Shown one piece after another: positions 46,186-58,117 of a stretch of DNA of 64,000 nucleotides; positions within the stretch are counted from its first letter, which is position 1, and each line of letters begins with the position of its first letter. The notes beneath the pieces are model-generated. The model had not been told where the DNA came from, did not search any database, and worked only from the letters and a program-made list of their open reading frames with translations. The DNA is from Leuctra nigra. Taxonomy: Eukaryota > Arthropoda > Insecta > Plecoptera > Leuctridae. Position numbers and translations under genes: made by a program. The stretch is taken from assembly GCA_934045905.1 (NCBI GenBank), contig OW203769.1, positions 1,302,001 to 1,366,000 on the forward strand. The letters run 5' to 3'.

Positions 46186-46361
46186 GTCAGGGAAGAACAG
46201 CCTCAAGTCACATGATAAAATAACTTTTTGCTCGAACCGATTGCGGTAGATTTTCATTTTTGGCCAGAACCATTCGTGACTGGAACAACTTGCAAGACTT
46301 TGACATGACTGACATATCAGTAAAAGAGTTTCGACATACGATTATGCTGAGTGACAACTAA
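46186..46361 (+). pseudogene. C-terminal remnant of a LINE reverse-transcriptase ORF
   Basis: The frame ...LFARTDCGRFSFLART then IRDWNNLQDF.. and ..DISVKEFRHTIMLSDN-stop (46359-46361) carries the 'FSFLARTIRDWN.L' signature. This is the usual 'F.PRTI..WN.LP' tail of LINE polyproteins. An in-frame TAA at 46211-46213 interrupts it. The upstream RT is absent. The following ~170 bases to 46540 may be its 3' untranslated region. Confidence 0.65.
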
Positions 46362-46542
46362 GAACGAGGAGAACGGTGCTGAAGGAAGTGAAGACGGACG
46401 GCAAGAATTGAGAAGGATCTTGAGAGCTGGCTATATTTATATATTATACTATATTATTAATTTTCATTGTTCTCTTGTTCCTTACCCCCTTGTGGATACC
46501 CACTACTTGTAAGATGCGTACAAAATAAATATTTAAATCTTA

Positions 46543-47672
46543 AGGCCCATGCACAATTGACATAACCCGCAGCCGCAACCCGTAACCCGCAACCGCAACA
46601 CGCAACCCGTATCACTATCAGTGCACAATTGACATAACCAAGACGTTACGGACCAAAGAAACCAAAGCATATAGAGTGAAAAATGCGACGCACAAATCAC
46701 GGCATCATTGTTCGCAAGGCACGGCTTCCTCTTCGTCAGACATAAATAAACAAGAAAAGTACGAAAAATCTAGGAAAAATAATGACAACACAGTTTTGGC
46801 GGCTGGGTTATACCCCGTTCTCACTACAGTCTCAACCGCGGTTGACTTCAACTGCAGTTCAAATAAAAATGGCGTTGATCTGTGTTGATCTACCAAATCT
46901 GACACATGCGTTCACACACAGAATCAAGCTCAACTGCAATTGAACCCTGTAATCTACGCAACCCGCCTGACAACCAGCTGTTTTTGAACAATAAACAACA
47001 TGGCGCTCACCGAAAGTGAAAGTATTTATTTATTTGCTTTGAAGCAAATTATCAACGCCAATATAATCAACAAATTACTAAGTAAACACAGGAGTAAACT
47101 TACAATACCTACGGGAATGTCGGCAATGACGAAAATGTCAGGTAGGACTAGGTTAGCTGTCAAATGTCCAAAGATTTTATAGTGGTGCGCGCATATTTCC
47201 TGTGAACTGCTTTGGCTAACTGCAGTTCAGATCTCAACTGAGTTGTAGAAACACGATCGAGTTTTCGATCGCGGTTGAACTCGATTGTGTTGCGTTCACA
47301 CTGATGTTCAACTGCGATTGAGATTCTCAACTGCGGTTGAAACTTGTAGTGGGAACGGGGTATTAGGTTATGCTGTTGTAAGTAGATGATAGTTTGACTT
47401 TGATTTTAACGTGTGATATTTGTCTATTTCCGTTTCCGGTTTTGTTATCTCATTCTGATTGGCTGCCCGTCAGAATGTGGGCGTGGCCTGACGTAGCTTA
47501 CGTAAAATTGTTGAATCTTGGTCAAGTCTTGCGGGCTACGGGCTACTGCTGCGGGTTGCGTGTTGCGGGTATGTCGATTGTGCGCGGGTGCATTGGTATG
47601 CATTGTTTCAACTTTTCACGCAGTTGCGCTTACGGGTTGCGGCTGCGGGTTATGTCAATTGTGCATGGGCCT
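46543..47672. mobile_element. 1.13 kb Harbinger-like non-autonomous element, TTA duplication
   Basis: Inverted ends start 'aggcccatgcacaattgaca' and continue 'taacccgcagccgcaacccg'. Flanks are TTA at 46540-46542 and 47673-47675. Subterminal regions are rich in short 'cccg(t/c)aacc' and 'cgcaacc' repeats. A second element is nested inside. Confidence 0.9.
46811..47362. mobile_element. 552-bp MITE nested in the previous element, TTA duplication
   Basis: Inverted ends 'taccccgttctcactacagt' and reverse, flanked by TTA at 46808-46810 and 47363-47365. Subterminal 'caaccgcggttga' and 'caactg(c/a)agtt' palindromes recur at both ends. No coding capacity is evident. Confidence 0.9.
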
Positions 47673-47895
47673 TTAATCTACTATTCTAAATCAGAGTTCT
47701 GTTTGTATAAATAAGTAAGTTATTAGAGTTTTTGTCGTAGTCAATTTACGTCCCATTTACAAAGTCATTGCCAAAAAAATTCTCGCCTCCCGCAGTACGC
47801 ACGTTAATTTCATTATTACAGGACTGTATGTGTTAGCATACTCCCTTTCAGATTTAAATATTACATTGGCAGCGGGGGTGGGGTAAGTGCAGGTC

Positions 47896-50602
47896 TACCC
47901 AGCAAACACCGAGTGTCAGATTTGTACCGGGCCGATGCCTACCAACGGCGCCGGTCCGGTGTCGCACGTTGACACTGGCCCGGCAAAATTGTGTCCGCCG
48001 GGCCGCCTCCTATTTGTTATCGGACAGCGGACACCAAGCAGTCACATATCCGCGTCCATTCCGTCACGAATATGACACTCACTAAAAGACTAAATGCGCG
48101 TGCTACACTGGCCCGGCATCAAAACGATACGTTTCGAACACTATTCTGACACATTGCGGACAGAATTCTGATATCTTTCGGACGCCATTCTGATACATAT
48201 CGGATGCCATTCAATTACATTTTGGACACCATTCCGTTACATATTGGATACAATGCGGATACCATTCCTGCATTGAATCCCGCCCCCTTCCCCCACCCCC
48301 TTCCTACTAAATATTCATAATTTGATTATTTATTGGTAATTAATTAATTAATTGATTAATTTTTTAATTTATTATTTCAGGGAAACGAAGGGAGGAAAGA
48401 ATTCATTTGATTGAAACGAATAATGTTTTTATTGGTTTTAGAATTGACACAAATATACAAAAATTACGAACGTAAATTCAAGTCTGATGCGTTTCGCAGC
48501 CAAGGCACCAGCCGCAGACATCTTCTTTCTTCATAGAGTTGTGGAGGATCTTATTTCGCAGGGCAGCAACTAAAACACAAACAATTTTCATACGATAAAT
48601 AAAAATTGAAAACTTGTCTTGATGATGAACGAACACTTGAACTACCAACAATAAAGATAATAATATCACAACTGTAAATACTTTCTTTCCCCCAATGCCC
48701 CCCGTGTTGATAGTTTTTAAATTAATCATCGTACATAAAACATTCATTCATTGTTCATAAAAAGAAATGAACGTAAAATTTGTGACATTTTACTTCTAAT
48801 TTACCTAGGTAATTGTTGATCGATTTTCAAAAATAAAAAACGAATACATTAATTGTCCTTAAATCTAGGTGATCATCCACATCAATTTCTCAATTATTGA
48901 TAATTTTGATACTTCGATTTTTAACCGCAGGTGCTCCATCCCTTCTATTGTCAATGCATGGTCAATGCTCAAGGCAACCTTGGAGGAAAGCAAACAACTC
49001 CCCCTCCCCTCCCCTCACTTCCATCCTCTATGTAGACAGGCAAGGACACGATGACTGGGGGTTGGGGGGTTGAAATCGGCTTGAAATGTATGTTGAAATA
49101 TGTTAGCATGCCAATACTTTATTTTTAAGAGACGTAGAATTATTGTCCATGAAAACTTAAGCAAAATCGGTTTTTAATTTCGAAGAGGTGACATAATTTG
49201 AATGTTATTAAATTAAAATGGTATTAAAATTGTGTAGGACAAAATTGAATTGACATATAAAAACCTTTAAATATGGAGATCAATAGGTACAACTAAAATT
49301 ATTTGTATGTTTCCGTAATGCAATTACCCTCTTGTACAGAATCTGCTGCAAACAACTTAAATTATTTGGAAAGAGAGAGAACTGCGAATGGAGTGACGCG
49401 TAATGCAGAACGTTTTTACTTTTTACATGAGTGTTAGTTCATTAAGAGACACAGTTACATTATTGCATTGCATGTTAAGAAATTGGTACTTACCCTGCAA
49501 TTAACAATTGTCTTCTGGTATGTAGCAGTTGATTGGCAGTAGTATCTTTCTTCTTGTAGTGCAGCGTCAAAAATCAAACTTGTAGTCACGATAAAAACCA
49601 TTGGAGTTTGACTGCTTGAACTCCCTCCCCTCCCTCTCTCACAACCCCATCACTAACCCTCCCGAAGGCCGAAGGGCGACGGCCGAAGACACGAGTCTTT
49701 GCTCTCTACCCTTCGTTTTAGTTTGAAATAGCCAACACAAAACAATTAATTTAAATTTAATTATGCGATTTTCTAAAATAACTGTTGGTGTTTAATAATC
49801 TATATGAAATAATCTATATATTTATATAGCTTCACCTTGTTGATGTGCTGAAAAGTGCAATTGAAAGATAATTGATTCTTGATGTCATCTTTGCATCGGT
49901 CTTGCACTGGGCCAGCATCGTGCGGACACAACAAATTTTAAACTGATTTAAAACAAATATAAATGGGTAAAACTTCAATCAAAAGTTATAAAATGTATTA
50001 GAAATACAAAATCTACTCTATTTTGCAAAATCAGACTGTTTCGTTGCAATATGAGGCATATTTCTTGATTTTTGTTTCACTATTAAATTCTTCTAAATGA
50101 TGCATGAAAATGCTATAGGCCGCCATGGTTTGTGTTAGGGAATTGAGAGTGTCATATTTGTGTCCAACGAGTGTCGGGCCGGCATAAGTCCGACGGCGAT
50201 GCGACGGCACGTAAAAAACATGTTCGAAACGCGCGCGCTCCCGCCGACATCGGTCCGGCACAATGTGGACACCGTTCAGACATATCCGCAGAGTGTCCGC
50301 CAGTAGACACCGGCCCGACACGGACATGGTGATACCTCACGGACATATCTGAATAGTGTCTGTCAACAGACGCCGGCCCGACACCGACATTGTGTCACAC
50401 GCGGATATATCTGAATAGTGTCAGCCAGTGCGGCACTGGCCCGATAGCAGAACACTGTCCGAGTGCTGATATATCCGCTTGTCAGTAGTGGGCCGGCATG
50501 AAATCGGTATCTTCATGCGACGCACCATCGCCGTTGCCGACACTCCGTCATCGGTATGATACAGGTCCGGCATAGAACTGACAGTCGTGTGTTTGCTGGG
50601 TA
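47896..50602. mobile_element. 2.7 kb DNA element with TACCCAGCAAACAC ends
   Basis: Inverted ends 'tacccagcaaacac' / 'gtgtttgctgggta', with GTC immediately outside both (47893-47895, 50603-50605), a possible 3-bp duplication. Subterminal arrays are imperfect repeats: 'ggacaccattc' / 'ggatgccattc' units near 48130-48270, and 'cggcccgacacggacat'-type units with 'atatctgaatagtgtc' near 50160-50460. No transposase is recognisable. A minus-strand segment 48478-48570 looks like a terminal exon (see findings). The superfamily is unassigned. Confidence 0.8.
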
Positions 50603-50605
50603 GTC

Positions 50606-51467
50606 TCTAAAGTTTTTATGTTGTCACTGCGATCGATGTCACCCCGTCACTTTTTCATTGCCTTATCGTTTAGTCCCAAGACCTAGTGGCAATGTCAAAC
50701 ATGTTTCTAAGGATATTGATTCAAACCATACATACGGTCAAGTTTGAGAATTCCTCCTGTGATATTCGTTTGTAAGAGTCGTTACACAGCAGACGTGGAA
50801 CAAGGCAACTGTCATGTCGTTCATTAAAGTGAGATACAAGAAAGTGAGAGACATGATTAATGATGAGATCAAGGACAGTTGGTGGGTCATGGAGACAGTG
50901 CTGTATAAGTTGGGTAAGTATAACAATGTATTAGATATGACTGGCAAGCAGGACCTGTTTACAATGTTACCCGGCCACTCACGTTTGTCACAAATTGCTA
51001 TTTTTAGTTGAATTTTTTTACTCATTTTTTAGAATCTTGGTAAACCTATGTACTGGCCAGAATAATTTACATAAAAAGATCCAACATATTGTTTTATCCT
51101 GCTTCAAAGATCATTGAATAAAGCGTGGGACATTAAGGACTTTCAGTCCAGAGTCCAAACCCTAGTTGACCCACAGTAGTTAACAAGTGTTATTTTATGT
51201 TTTTTAAAATCTCCATAACATCAAAATTTCTCCGAAATATTTTCAGGGTGGGTGGCCAAATTACCATATTTGTCAAAAAGGCACTGTTTTCATTGTCAAA
51301 TTATCAAATTATATCAACCTAGTCGAGAAGCATATCAAATAAAATCTTATATTGAAAGCTATAGTACAATTAAAAAATGATATAACTATTAAAAATTTAA
51401 TACAAAGGTCAAGAGAGATCAAAAAGAGATCACGATAAATGCCATCTCTTCATTCATAATAAAGATA
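50606..51467. other. no gene seen
   Basis: A 65-residue frame at 50814 (MSFIKVRYKKVRDMIND...) ends without a recognised domain. I do not call it. Confidence 0.5.
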
Positions 51468-51796
51468 CTAGGAAAGCGCTCTGTGAAACGCGTTGATGAG
51501 CGAACCTAGCTTTTTGATTAGTTGATCTAGCCACTGCATCCGATCCTGCATCCGATTTGACATGCTGCAAGTAAAAGCTGATCTACATGACTTGGAACTG
51601 AAGCATCAAGAAGGCAGGGATGAAAATTAAGAATACTTTTTAAAATATTTCAAGAGAGTAGAATAAAATGTTTAAAATTATAATAACTTTTGAAAATAAC
51701 TACAGATTATTGTCTTAAAATTGGCAAAAATACCTAAAATGTTAGTCCCAGTGACCATGCGAAGTTTTAACTTGATCGGTCAATCGGTTCTAGTTT
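51468..51796 (-). repeat. Helitron-like 3' terminus fragment
   Basis: CTAG at 51468-51471 (reverse orientation) with the 'cgctctgtgaaacgcgttga' hairpin region, then interior 'gaccatgcgaagttttaact' and 'ggtcaatcggttctagtt' as in 27675-28999. It is cut off where family C begins. Confidence 0.65.
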
Positions 51797-52395
51797 AAGG
51801 CCACTCTACCCTACGTCATAGTTCACAATGCAATGGCAATCACCAAAACCCAAGGAGAGCGCCATTTTGTTTTGAAGAGTCACTTTTCACTCGAATATCT
51901 TTCTCCAGTGTGACTAGATACAATAATGCGGGTTGAACTGAAGTGTTCATAAAAGATCGCTCCTAAATGTTTCATGACACTTTGTAATGACTGTAATGAA
52001 AATGCTTCCCTGAACCCAAAAAGTGGGGGGCGAAATACGGCAAAACATCGACCACATGGCGCCTGTCAGACAACATGGACAATACGAAATAAATAAACAT
52101 ATACCTGCAATTCTAGCTTACGAGTATTCCTAATTTCAACACGCTTCTTCCTGGTATCAATTACACATCACGAAACATCGCCAACTCGTCTGTGCCGTCA
52201 CTCTATTTATTACGATTGAACACCATATTTAAATTTCACTGAATATTTATGATCTGAGCCTTACGTCATGGCGTATGAATACATTATATCAGGTACGCGG
52301 TACTATTCAAATTTTGAAGAAGCATAAATTCAACATACAGGTGGCCGTGACTTCATCAATTGTTTTTTTTTTCAACTCGGATAATATCTGTACAC
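51797..52395. repeat. dispersed family C, copy
   Basis: Related to 33093-33417 in its first half and to 21700-21860 in its second ('tcaattacacatcacgaaac'), so it links the two halves of the family. Confidence 0.6.
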
Positions 52396-53722
52396 ATCTA
52401 GTGGAGCGGTCGCTCCACCCAGACAAGTCGTACTATACACTCACACTCACTCAACATACCGTAAATGCCTAATAAACTGAGGAGCAGACCAAACACTTTT
52501 ACTGTAAGCAACAACATGGCATTTTCGGCCTACTGGATCTCAAAATTGGGAAATCTCACATTGTTGCGAAATAACTTAATTTCGAGCTATGGCCCACCTG
52601 ACAACATATACTAAATTTGGGAACAATAGGTAATGCCATTTGTGGGCTAGAGGGCCGTGAAAACAGTGAAATTACACCCCTTTTAAAACCTATCTTCATC
52701 TGATGATGATATCACGAAACACCGCAATCACCGCCACAGCCTAAACGGCTTAACCGATCGACTTGAAATTTTTACCACATGTGCACTTTTGGCGTCCGAG
52801 GTGCCTTTTTATAAAACCAACCGGAAGGCGCCATTTTGAAACCGGAAGTGACGTCATATCTCGAAAACGACTACACCGATCGGAATAAAACTATCGCCAA
52901 ATGATTCAGACGGTCATCTTTATGGAATATCAATAGTCAAAATATACATTGACTATTACCGAAACCGGAAATGACGTCATAAAAATGAAGAATCAGACTT
53001 GAATTAACACTTACTACAATAACTACAAATACAGAAGGCTTATAATGATACATAACATTTATAGAAATAAATTCTAGGTGGCTGTAATTTCAGCCGCCAT
53101 TATGAAAACCGGAAGTGATGCCATATCTCGAAAACGGCTGGACCTATTGGAACAATGCTTTCGCAATTCTTCATGGAATATCAAAACAAGCTTATATTTA
53201 GCCCCAAACACATTTTTTCGTAGTAACCAATTCGGAAATGGCCTATTTTTTTAAAGGAATTAGTCATTGTTGCTCCGATATGTGTTAAAAGTTGTGTAAA
53301 TAAACTAAAAAAACTAGTGATATCCCCATAAAAAAACACTCCGTGTAAAAATACCAGCCAAGTCTCTTCAACTTAAAAAAAAAATGAAATCTAAAAATTC
53401 TGCACTGAAAAGTAGTGATATCAAAAAATTAGCCAAGTCAAAACTTTATTTGAAAATCAAAAAATACTTGGCGCATCGTTTTTTTTAGAGCATTATAGGT
53501 ATACTATGTATATGTATATTTCATGTATAATTTATAATTGGCTTATACTTCCAAGCTATTTATGTACACGATGCGCCAAGTATTTTTTGATTTTCAAATA
53601 AAGTTTTGACTTGGCTAATTTTTTGATATCACTACTTTTCAGTGCAGAATTTTTAGATTTCATTTTTTTTTTTAAGTTGAAGAGACTTGGCTGGTATTTT
53701 TACACGGATTGTTTTTTTATGT
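52396..53722 (+). mobile_element. family BF copy: hairpin end, ETS/CRE motif body, F palindrome
   Basis: Begins 'atctagtggagcggtcgctc', includes 'accggaagtgacgtcatatc' (52843), 'accggaaatgacgtcat' (52963) and 'accggaagtgatgccatatc' (53110), and ends with an F palindrome at 53326-53722. The right end is degenerate (acggattg instead of acggagtg). It preserves the empty site of the 43060 MITE. Confidence 0.8.
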
Positions 53723-55728
53723 AAGAATAATATACATTAAATAATAGTATTTCACAACCTATATTACAATTAGAAGAGTAGCTTTTCCTGAAATCTATTT
53801 TTTACTTGCGCATGCAGACAATATTGATATCGTGAACAATTTAGTGGAATCAAAATTTACGTATGGTGTTCAATCGTAATAAATAGAGTATAAATAAAAT
53901 TTGCAAATTTGATAATGCTTTGTACATAAACACAAAAATAGTGTTTGCAACATAAAGAGGGGTACGAAATACAAATAAAAAAAATATTTCCCCTCATTTT
54001 CTTTCAATTGCTTTTAGCAATTCAACTCGGACAGCGAAACTAATATAGTCAGAACAATCGTTATTATCACCATATTGAAAGTTCTCCAAACTTTGATTTG
54101 GTTGAATAAGCCAAATTACCAAATTAGTCAATAAGTCATTGTTGTCGTTATCAAGTTATAAAATTATAACATTAGGTATATAAATAAAGTCGAGAAGTAT
54201 TCAAACGAAAGTTTATGTATAGTGCAAGAAATTAAAAATATTTAAACGTTAAAAAGGATATACAAAGGTCGAGAGAGGTCAAAAAGTGGTCGAACTCCCA
54301 ATCAATAAGCGTTTCAGTAATTGACATTTCTTCATTTTTTTATTGGTTTTTACATTGATACATTTTATTCACTAAAAATAAACTGAAGCCCCACAAAGCC
54401 AAGTAATGGCTTGACTGCGGGGAAAATAACATATATAATTTAAAAACACAAAACACATCACGAACTCTCATCACGAACTCTCATGCATAATGATGTATAC
54501 AATTTTTGTGTACCAATCGGTCTAGACTAAAATTGTTTTTAACATATCAGTCAGAAATCAGTTTTGGAGCGCAATTATCTTTTTGATTTAATTTAATTAT
54601 ATTTTTTATTAAAGGAAAATTCGAACGTTGAGTGTCGAATAAATTAAAATCGTACTGAGGAGGCGTTTATTGTCGTATTTTTTGTGTGACATTTGTATAA
54701 TCGGTTAGGGGTGTATGTGATAGTATAGGATAGGGGTAACATGGGGTTTTATTTATTGTTTCATTTTCTTCATTTTTAACGGCAATACGTGTACTCAGCA
54801 CGACTTGCCTTTGATACTTCACGTTCGATTTATTTTTCCTTCAAATAAATATCACTCCCTCCCTCCCCCGGCTGACCGAGCCTAAGCTGCCGAGCTCGGC
54901 TGCTTGTAAATTGTTTATATTTTCTTGAAACAAACAACTTAGATTTATTTATCGTTCCTCCTGACACATCGTTTATTGTACAAGAACAATAAATTTACAA
55001 AATTATTAATTTTCACTGAAATACAATTTTTGGCACCCAGGACAGCCCTGGAGGTCAAAATGGCCGTCTAGTATTTGAGGAATAAGAAATTAAGGTAGAG
55101 CGGAAAAATTATTTAAAGACTGCAAAAGGAAAAATTCAAGTCACGTGTTGAGCTAAATTCTTGTTCTAACAGCCCATCACTAAAATACAGTTCGTTATCT
55201 TTGCTAGAGTGTGACCCTGCTCGGTTGGTCATGTTGCGCATATCGGTGCCCGCTCATCAACACGTTATACCGAGGGTTTCCTAGATTTATAATTCGTGAT
55301 AAATAAAGATTATTTTCATGTCCAAATAACCAAGTTTTCTTTCGAATAGTGATTGTAAATCTAGGCAACACATCTAGCGCAATATGGAAGTGTATTGTAA
55401 ATTAGAAGTTATAATATTGGTTACAATGTACCTGAACTAAGAAATGTTATTATTTTTATTGGGGGATGAATAGATTTCAAGAAATCGACTTACAAAATAT
55501 GGTGCAATTATTCTCATTTTAAAACAGTCACTGCAAAAGACTGTTGCAAATGACATAATTTTTTCCTATATTACTAGGGCAACAACTTCATCACTATTGT
55601 TGGATACATAGAAATGATGTCACATTTATGAAATTGGCACATGCCATTTTTCCCGCCAAATTGTCAGGTGAAATTTGATTTTGATTTTCCTGAATGAAAA
55701 TTTAAAACTTTTGAGGTGATAACGATAT
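53723..55728. other. no gene seen; a Helitron-like CTAG end at 55281-55284
   Basis: Long AT-rich stretch. Near 55250 the sequence 'ccgctcatcaacacgttata' then 'ccgagggtttcctag' matches the 3' hairpin and terminus of the Helitron-like family. No matching start was found. Confidence 0.5.
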
Positions 55729-57172
55729 TTAAGCGAGCGGAGAGAGCGTCTTCACTTGACTCTTGCGGCACTTTCTGTGTGTGTGTGTGTGTGTATTTTT
55801 TTTTGTCACGTCAATCCAGGTCGCACCGGTCAACGTATCAATCTGAAATTTTTTACACACCTTTATCTCATTCTAACTTAGACCTGTATAGTTTTTTAGA
55901 AAGATCCGTCAATAAATAAAAATAATCGTGTTTTCCCATATAAATAGTATTGTAGGTTCGAGGAGTCCGCTGTGGCCGCTTGATGCGCCCCATTCAAAAC
56001 AAACTCGGAAGCAATCAGCTGTCGATCTATTATTGTTAGAATACGGTTTACGGTTATGTTTAGTTATACCTGCTAGGTTATAGTTTTTATTTTATTTAAA
56101 ACCGATAGTATCTAGGTATTTATTGTTTATAAGAGATTTAACATGCAGACTTACTTTAAATCCTTTAAAATGCTAAGCAAATTATTTGTAGAGCGGCGAA
56201 ATGCCTGCTTAATTGTAGAATTAGATTAGTTGGAATTGATAAATGAAATTGTACGTTTATGAATTATTTTATTTATTCAGTCGATAAGTTATTTATAGTA
56301 ACAATGTGTTGGGTATAGGTAATTGCTCTGTTGTACGAAACTGCAAGTTACTGTTTGGATAATATTTCTTAAGGTGATACAAGCGCTCGGCTGTTTTAGA
56401 AATTTTGAGAGAGAACATTTGTTTCATAGATGGGATGTTTACTTGATCAGTCTGATTGTATATTAGTAGCACTTTTGTACAGTTGCTTCTTGCATTGTTA
56501 ATTAGGCACCGGTTTTTCAACAAAACCGCGCAAAACTATGATATTTCTGATACAATTGGAGACCACATCCGCAAACCAATTGATCCCAAATTTTAATCAT
56601 GATTTGATAAAAGACAAACTTAGGGTTATCACTTGGCACATTTTTTTAAATTAAGTTCCATACGGCACCCAGCGAGATATGGAAATAGACAATATTTACC
56701 AAAATTCAACTAAATAACGAATTAACTAATTAACGAAGCAAAAAATAAAAAAAATGTATAAAGGGATATCCCTTAGGGTGTCTTTTATCTAATCATAATT
56801 AAAATTTCAAAATATTTCCTCAACCCATGTTGTCTCCAATCGTATCCAAAAAGTCCATGAAACACGCGGCAAAATCGCTCGCGCTTGCAGCACCTTTTTG
56901 TGAGTTTCTGTCTCTGTATTTATTAATTATTATTTTGAATGAATCCCTATTGTACTTCAATAAATACTCCAATAAATACACATGAGTGTGTCTGTTACTA
57001 ACTTGCAATGAGACTCAAATAAAAAAATAATATATAAATATTTTTTATATAATTTAGTAGATCGTGCGTTAAGCTTTCAGTATATTATTGCCGAGTTTTA
57101 AGGAATTATGGTTCGAGGTGTTGCACGTATCCGTACTCGCTTATCAACGCGTTACACATAGCGTTTTCCTAG
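55729..57172 (+). mobile_element. Helitron-like element, full-length candidate, 1.44 kb
   Basis: Starts 'ttaagcgagcggagagagcg' and ends 'cgcttatcaacgcgttacac', then 'atagcgttttc' and CTAG at 57169-57172, followed by T. The inner sequence near 55800-55860 ('caggtcgcaccggtcaacgt', 'tctgaaatttt') matches the reverse of 34560-34610. No helicase is encoded. The CTAG end is 159 bp upstream of the receptor start codon. Confidence 0.6.
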
Positions 57173-57330
57173 TTGTAATTATTTGTCGTTTTGAATTTTA
57201 CAAATCGTCTCTAATAAAATCTCGTCACACTTTTCTATTGTATTGGTACTTCGAATGATCTGCATGGAATACATTCTCATACACCACTCGCTCTCAGTCT
57301 CGGCACTGCCACACTCCCAATGAAAGATCC

Positions 57331-57779
57331 ATGTCACAGTCATATTCTGAATCCTTCATTCTGTTCTCAGGTATTTGGAGAAAGAACAACGGCTCGAGAA
57401 ATCTGCCGATCAGAATTATCTGCCTCACGGCTCCACTCATGATAATATCTGTCATGATCAACATATTTGCGAGCTGGAATAACACCACGGGAATGTTGAT
57501 GGCACTCTTGAAGACCGTTCTTTTTACATCAGCAGCATCCTGCACCTGGACCTTTGCATACAATCAAGTCGCAATTCAGTGTACAATTAAAAGTTGTAGG
57601 AGAATGAGTAAACAAGCACACAATAATGAGAAATCAAATGAGAAATTATTGGTTACAAAGAGCGAGATAATTGCAAAGATTTTAACCATTGCGTTGGTCG
57701 TTTATGCTCTAAGTTTCATGTTTTCGATGCAATTTATTTTGCTTCCGCAATGTCTTTTTGAACGCACGTTTCTCCACAA
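57331..57779 (+). CDS. odorant receptor (7tm_6 family), exon 1
   Basis: About 150 codons encode the N-terminus and three membrane segments of an insect odorant receptor, an odour-gated cation channel subunit of sensory neuron dendrites that works with Orco. The start is the first ATG of the frame. It gives 25 residues before TM1, including FILFSGIW, the 'L.L.GIW' signature of the family. TM1 is about residues 26-47 (PIRIICLTAPLMIISVMINI..), TM2 about 55-78 (MLMALLKTVLFTSA..), TM3 about 113-137 (IAKILTIALVVYALSFMF..). The donor CAA|GTAAGT leaves two bases of a codon, which the next exon completes. The frame is also open upstream to 57259 but without an ATG. Alternatively 'ttctcag|gt' at 57370 could be an acceptor, though that would break the family signature. 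Confidence 0.85.
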
Positions 57780-57944
57780 GTAAGTCTGTTTCATTGAACT
57801 CTGTTTTCCCAAGTTTTCTGCTTGAAACTTGGAATGAGAAGCATTTGAGGTATATGGAGTGAGATGATTTCCGAACATTATTGGATGCAAATCTTGTATT
57901 TGCAAAAGTCAGTATTTCGTTATTTAAAAACTAGCCTGATCTAT

Positions 57945-58082
57945 ATATATATATATATATATATATGATGTGTATTTGCTCCCTGAGGAAGGTTTTTAAA
58001 ATAAAACCGAAACGTCGGAGTTAAATCAGTCTTATTTCTTTCACGCAGTAATACCTTATAAAATGCAATCAATATATATATA
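57945..58082 (+). repeat. AT runs flanking a hammerhead-like motif in the receptor intron
   Basis: TA microsatellites at about 57945-57966 and 58072-58083 enclose 'ctgaggaaggtttttaaaat' followed by 'aaaaccgaaacgtcgg'. GGTTTT/AAAACC can pair, giving CTGA.GA, stem, GAAAC, GTC, the arrangement of a hammerhead core. Such motifs are known in Penelope-like elements. Confidence 0.45.
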
Positions 58083-58117
58083 TAATATTTTGCTTCAAGC
58101 TTTCACGTTTAAAATTC

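Noticed and set aside
50814..51011. 65-residue frame MSFIKVRYKKVRDMIND...
   Set aside because: Gene-like composition, but no splice context, domain or second copy to support it.
55250..55284. Complete Helitron ending at CTAG 55281
   Set aside because: No matching TTGAGCG start upstream, and the base after CTAG is A rather than T. Recorded only as a terminus fragment.
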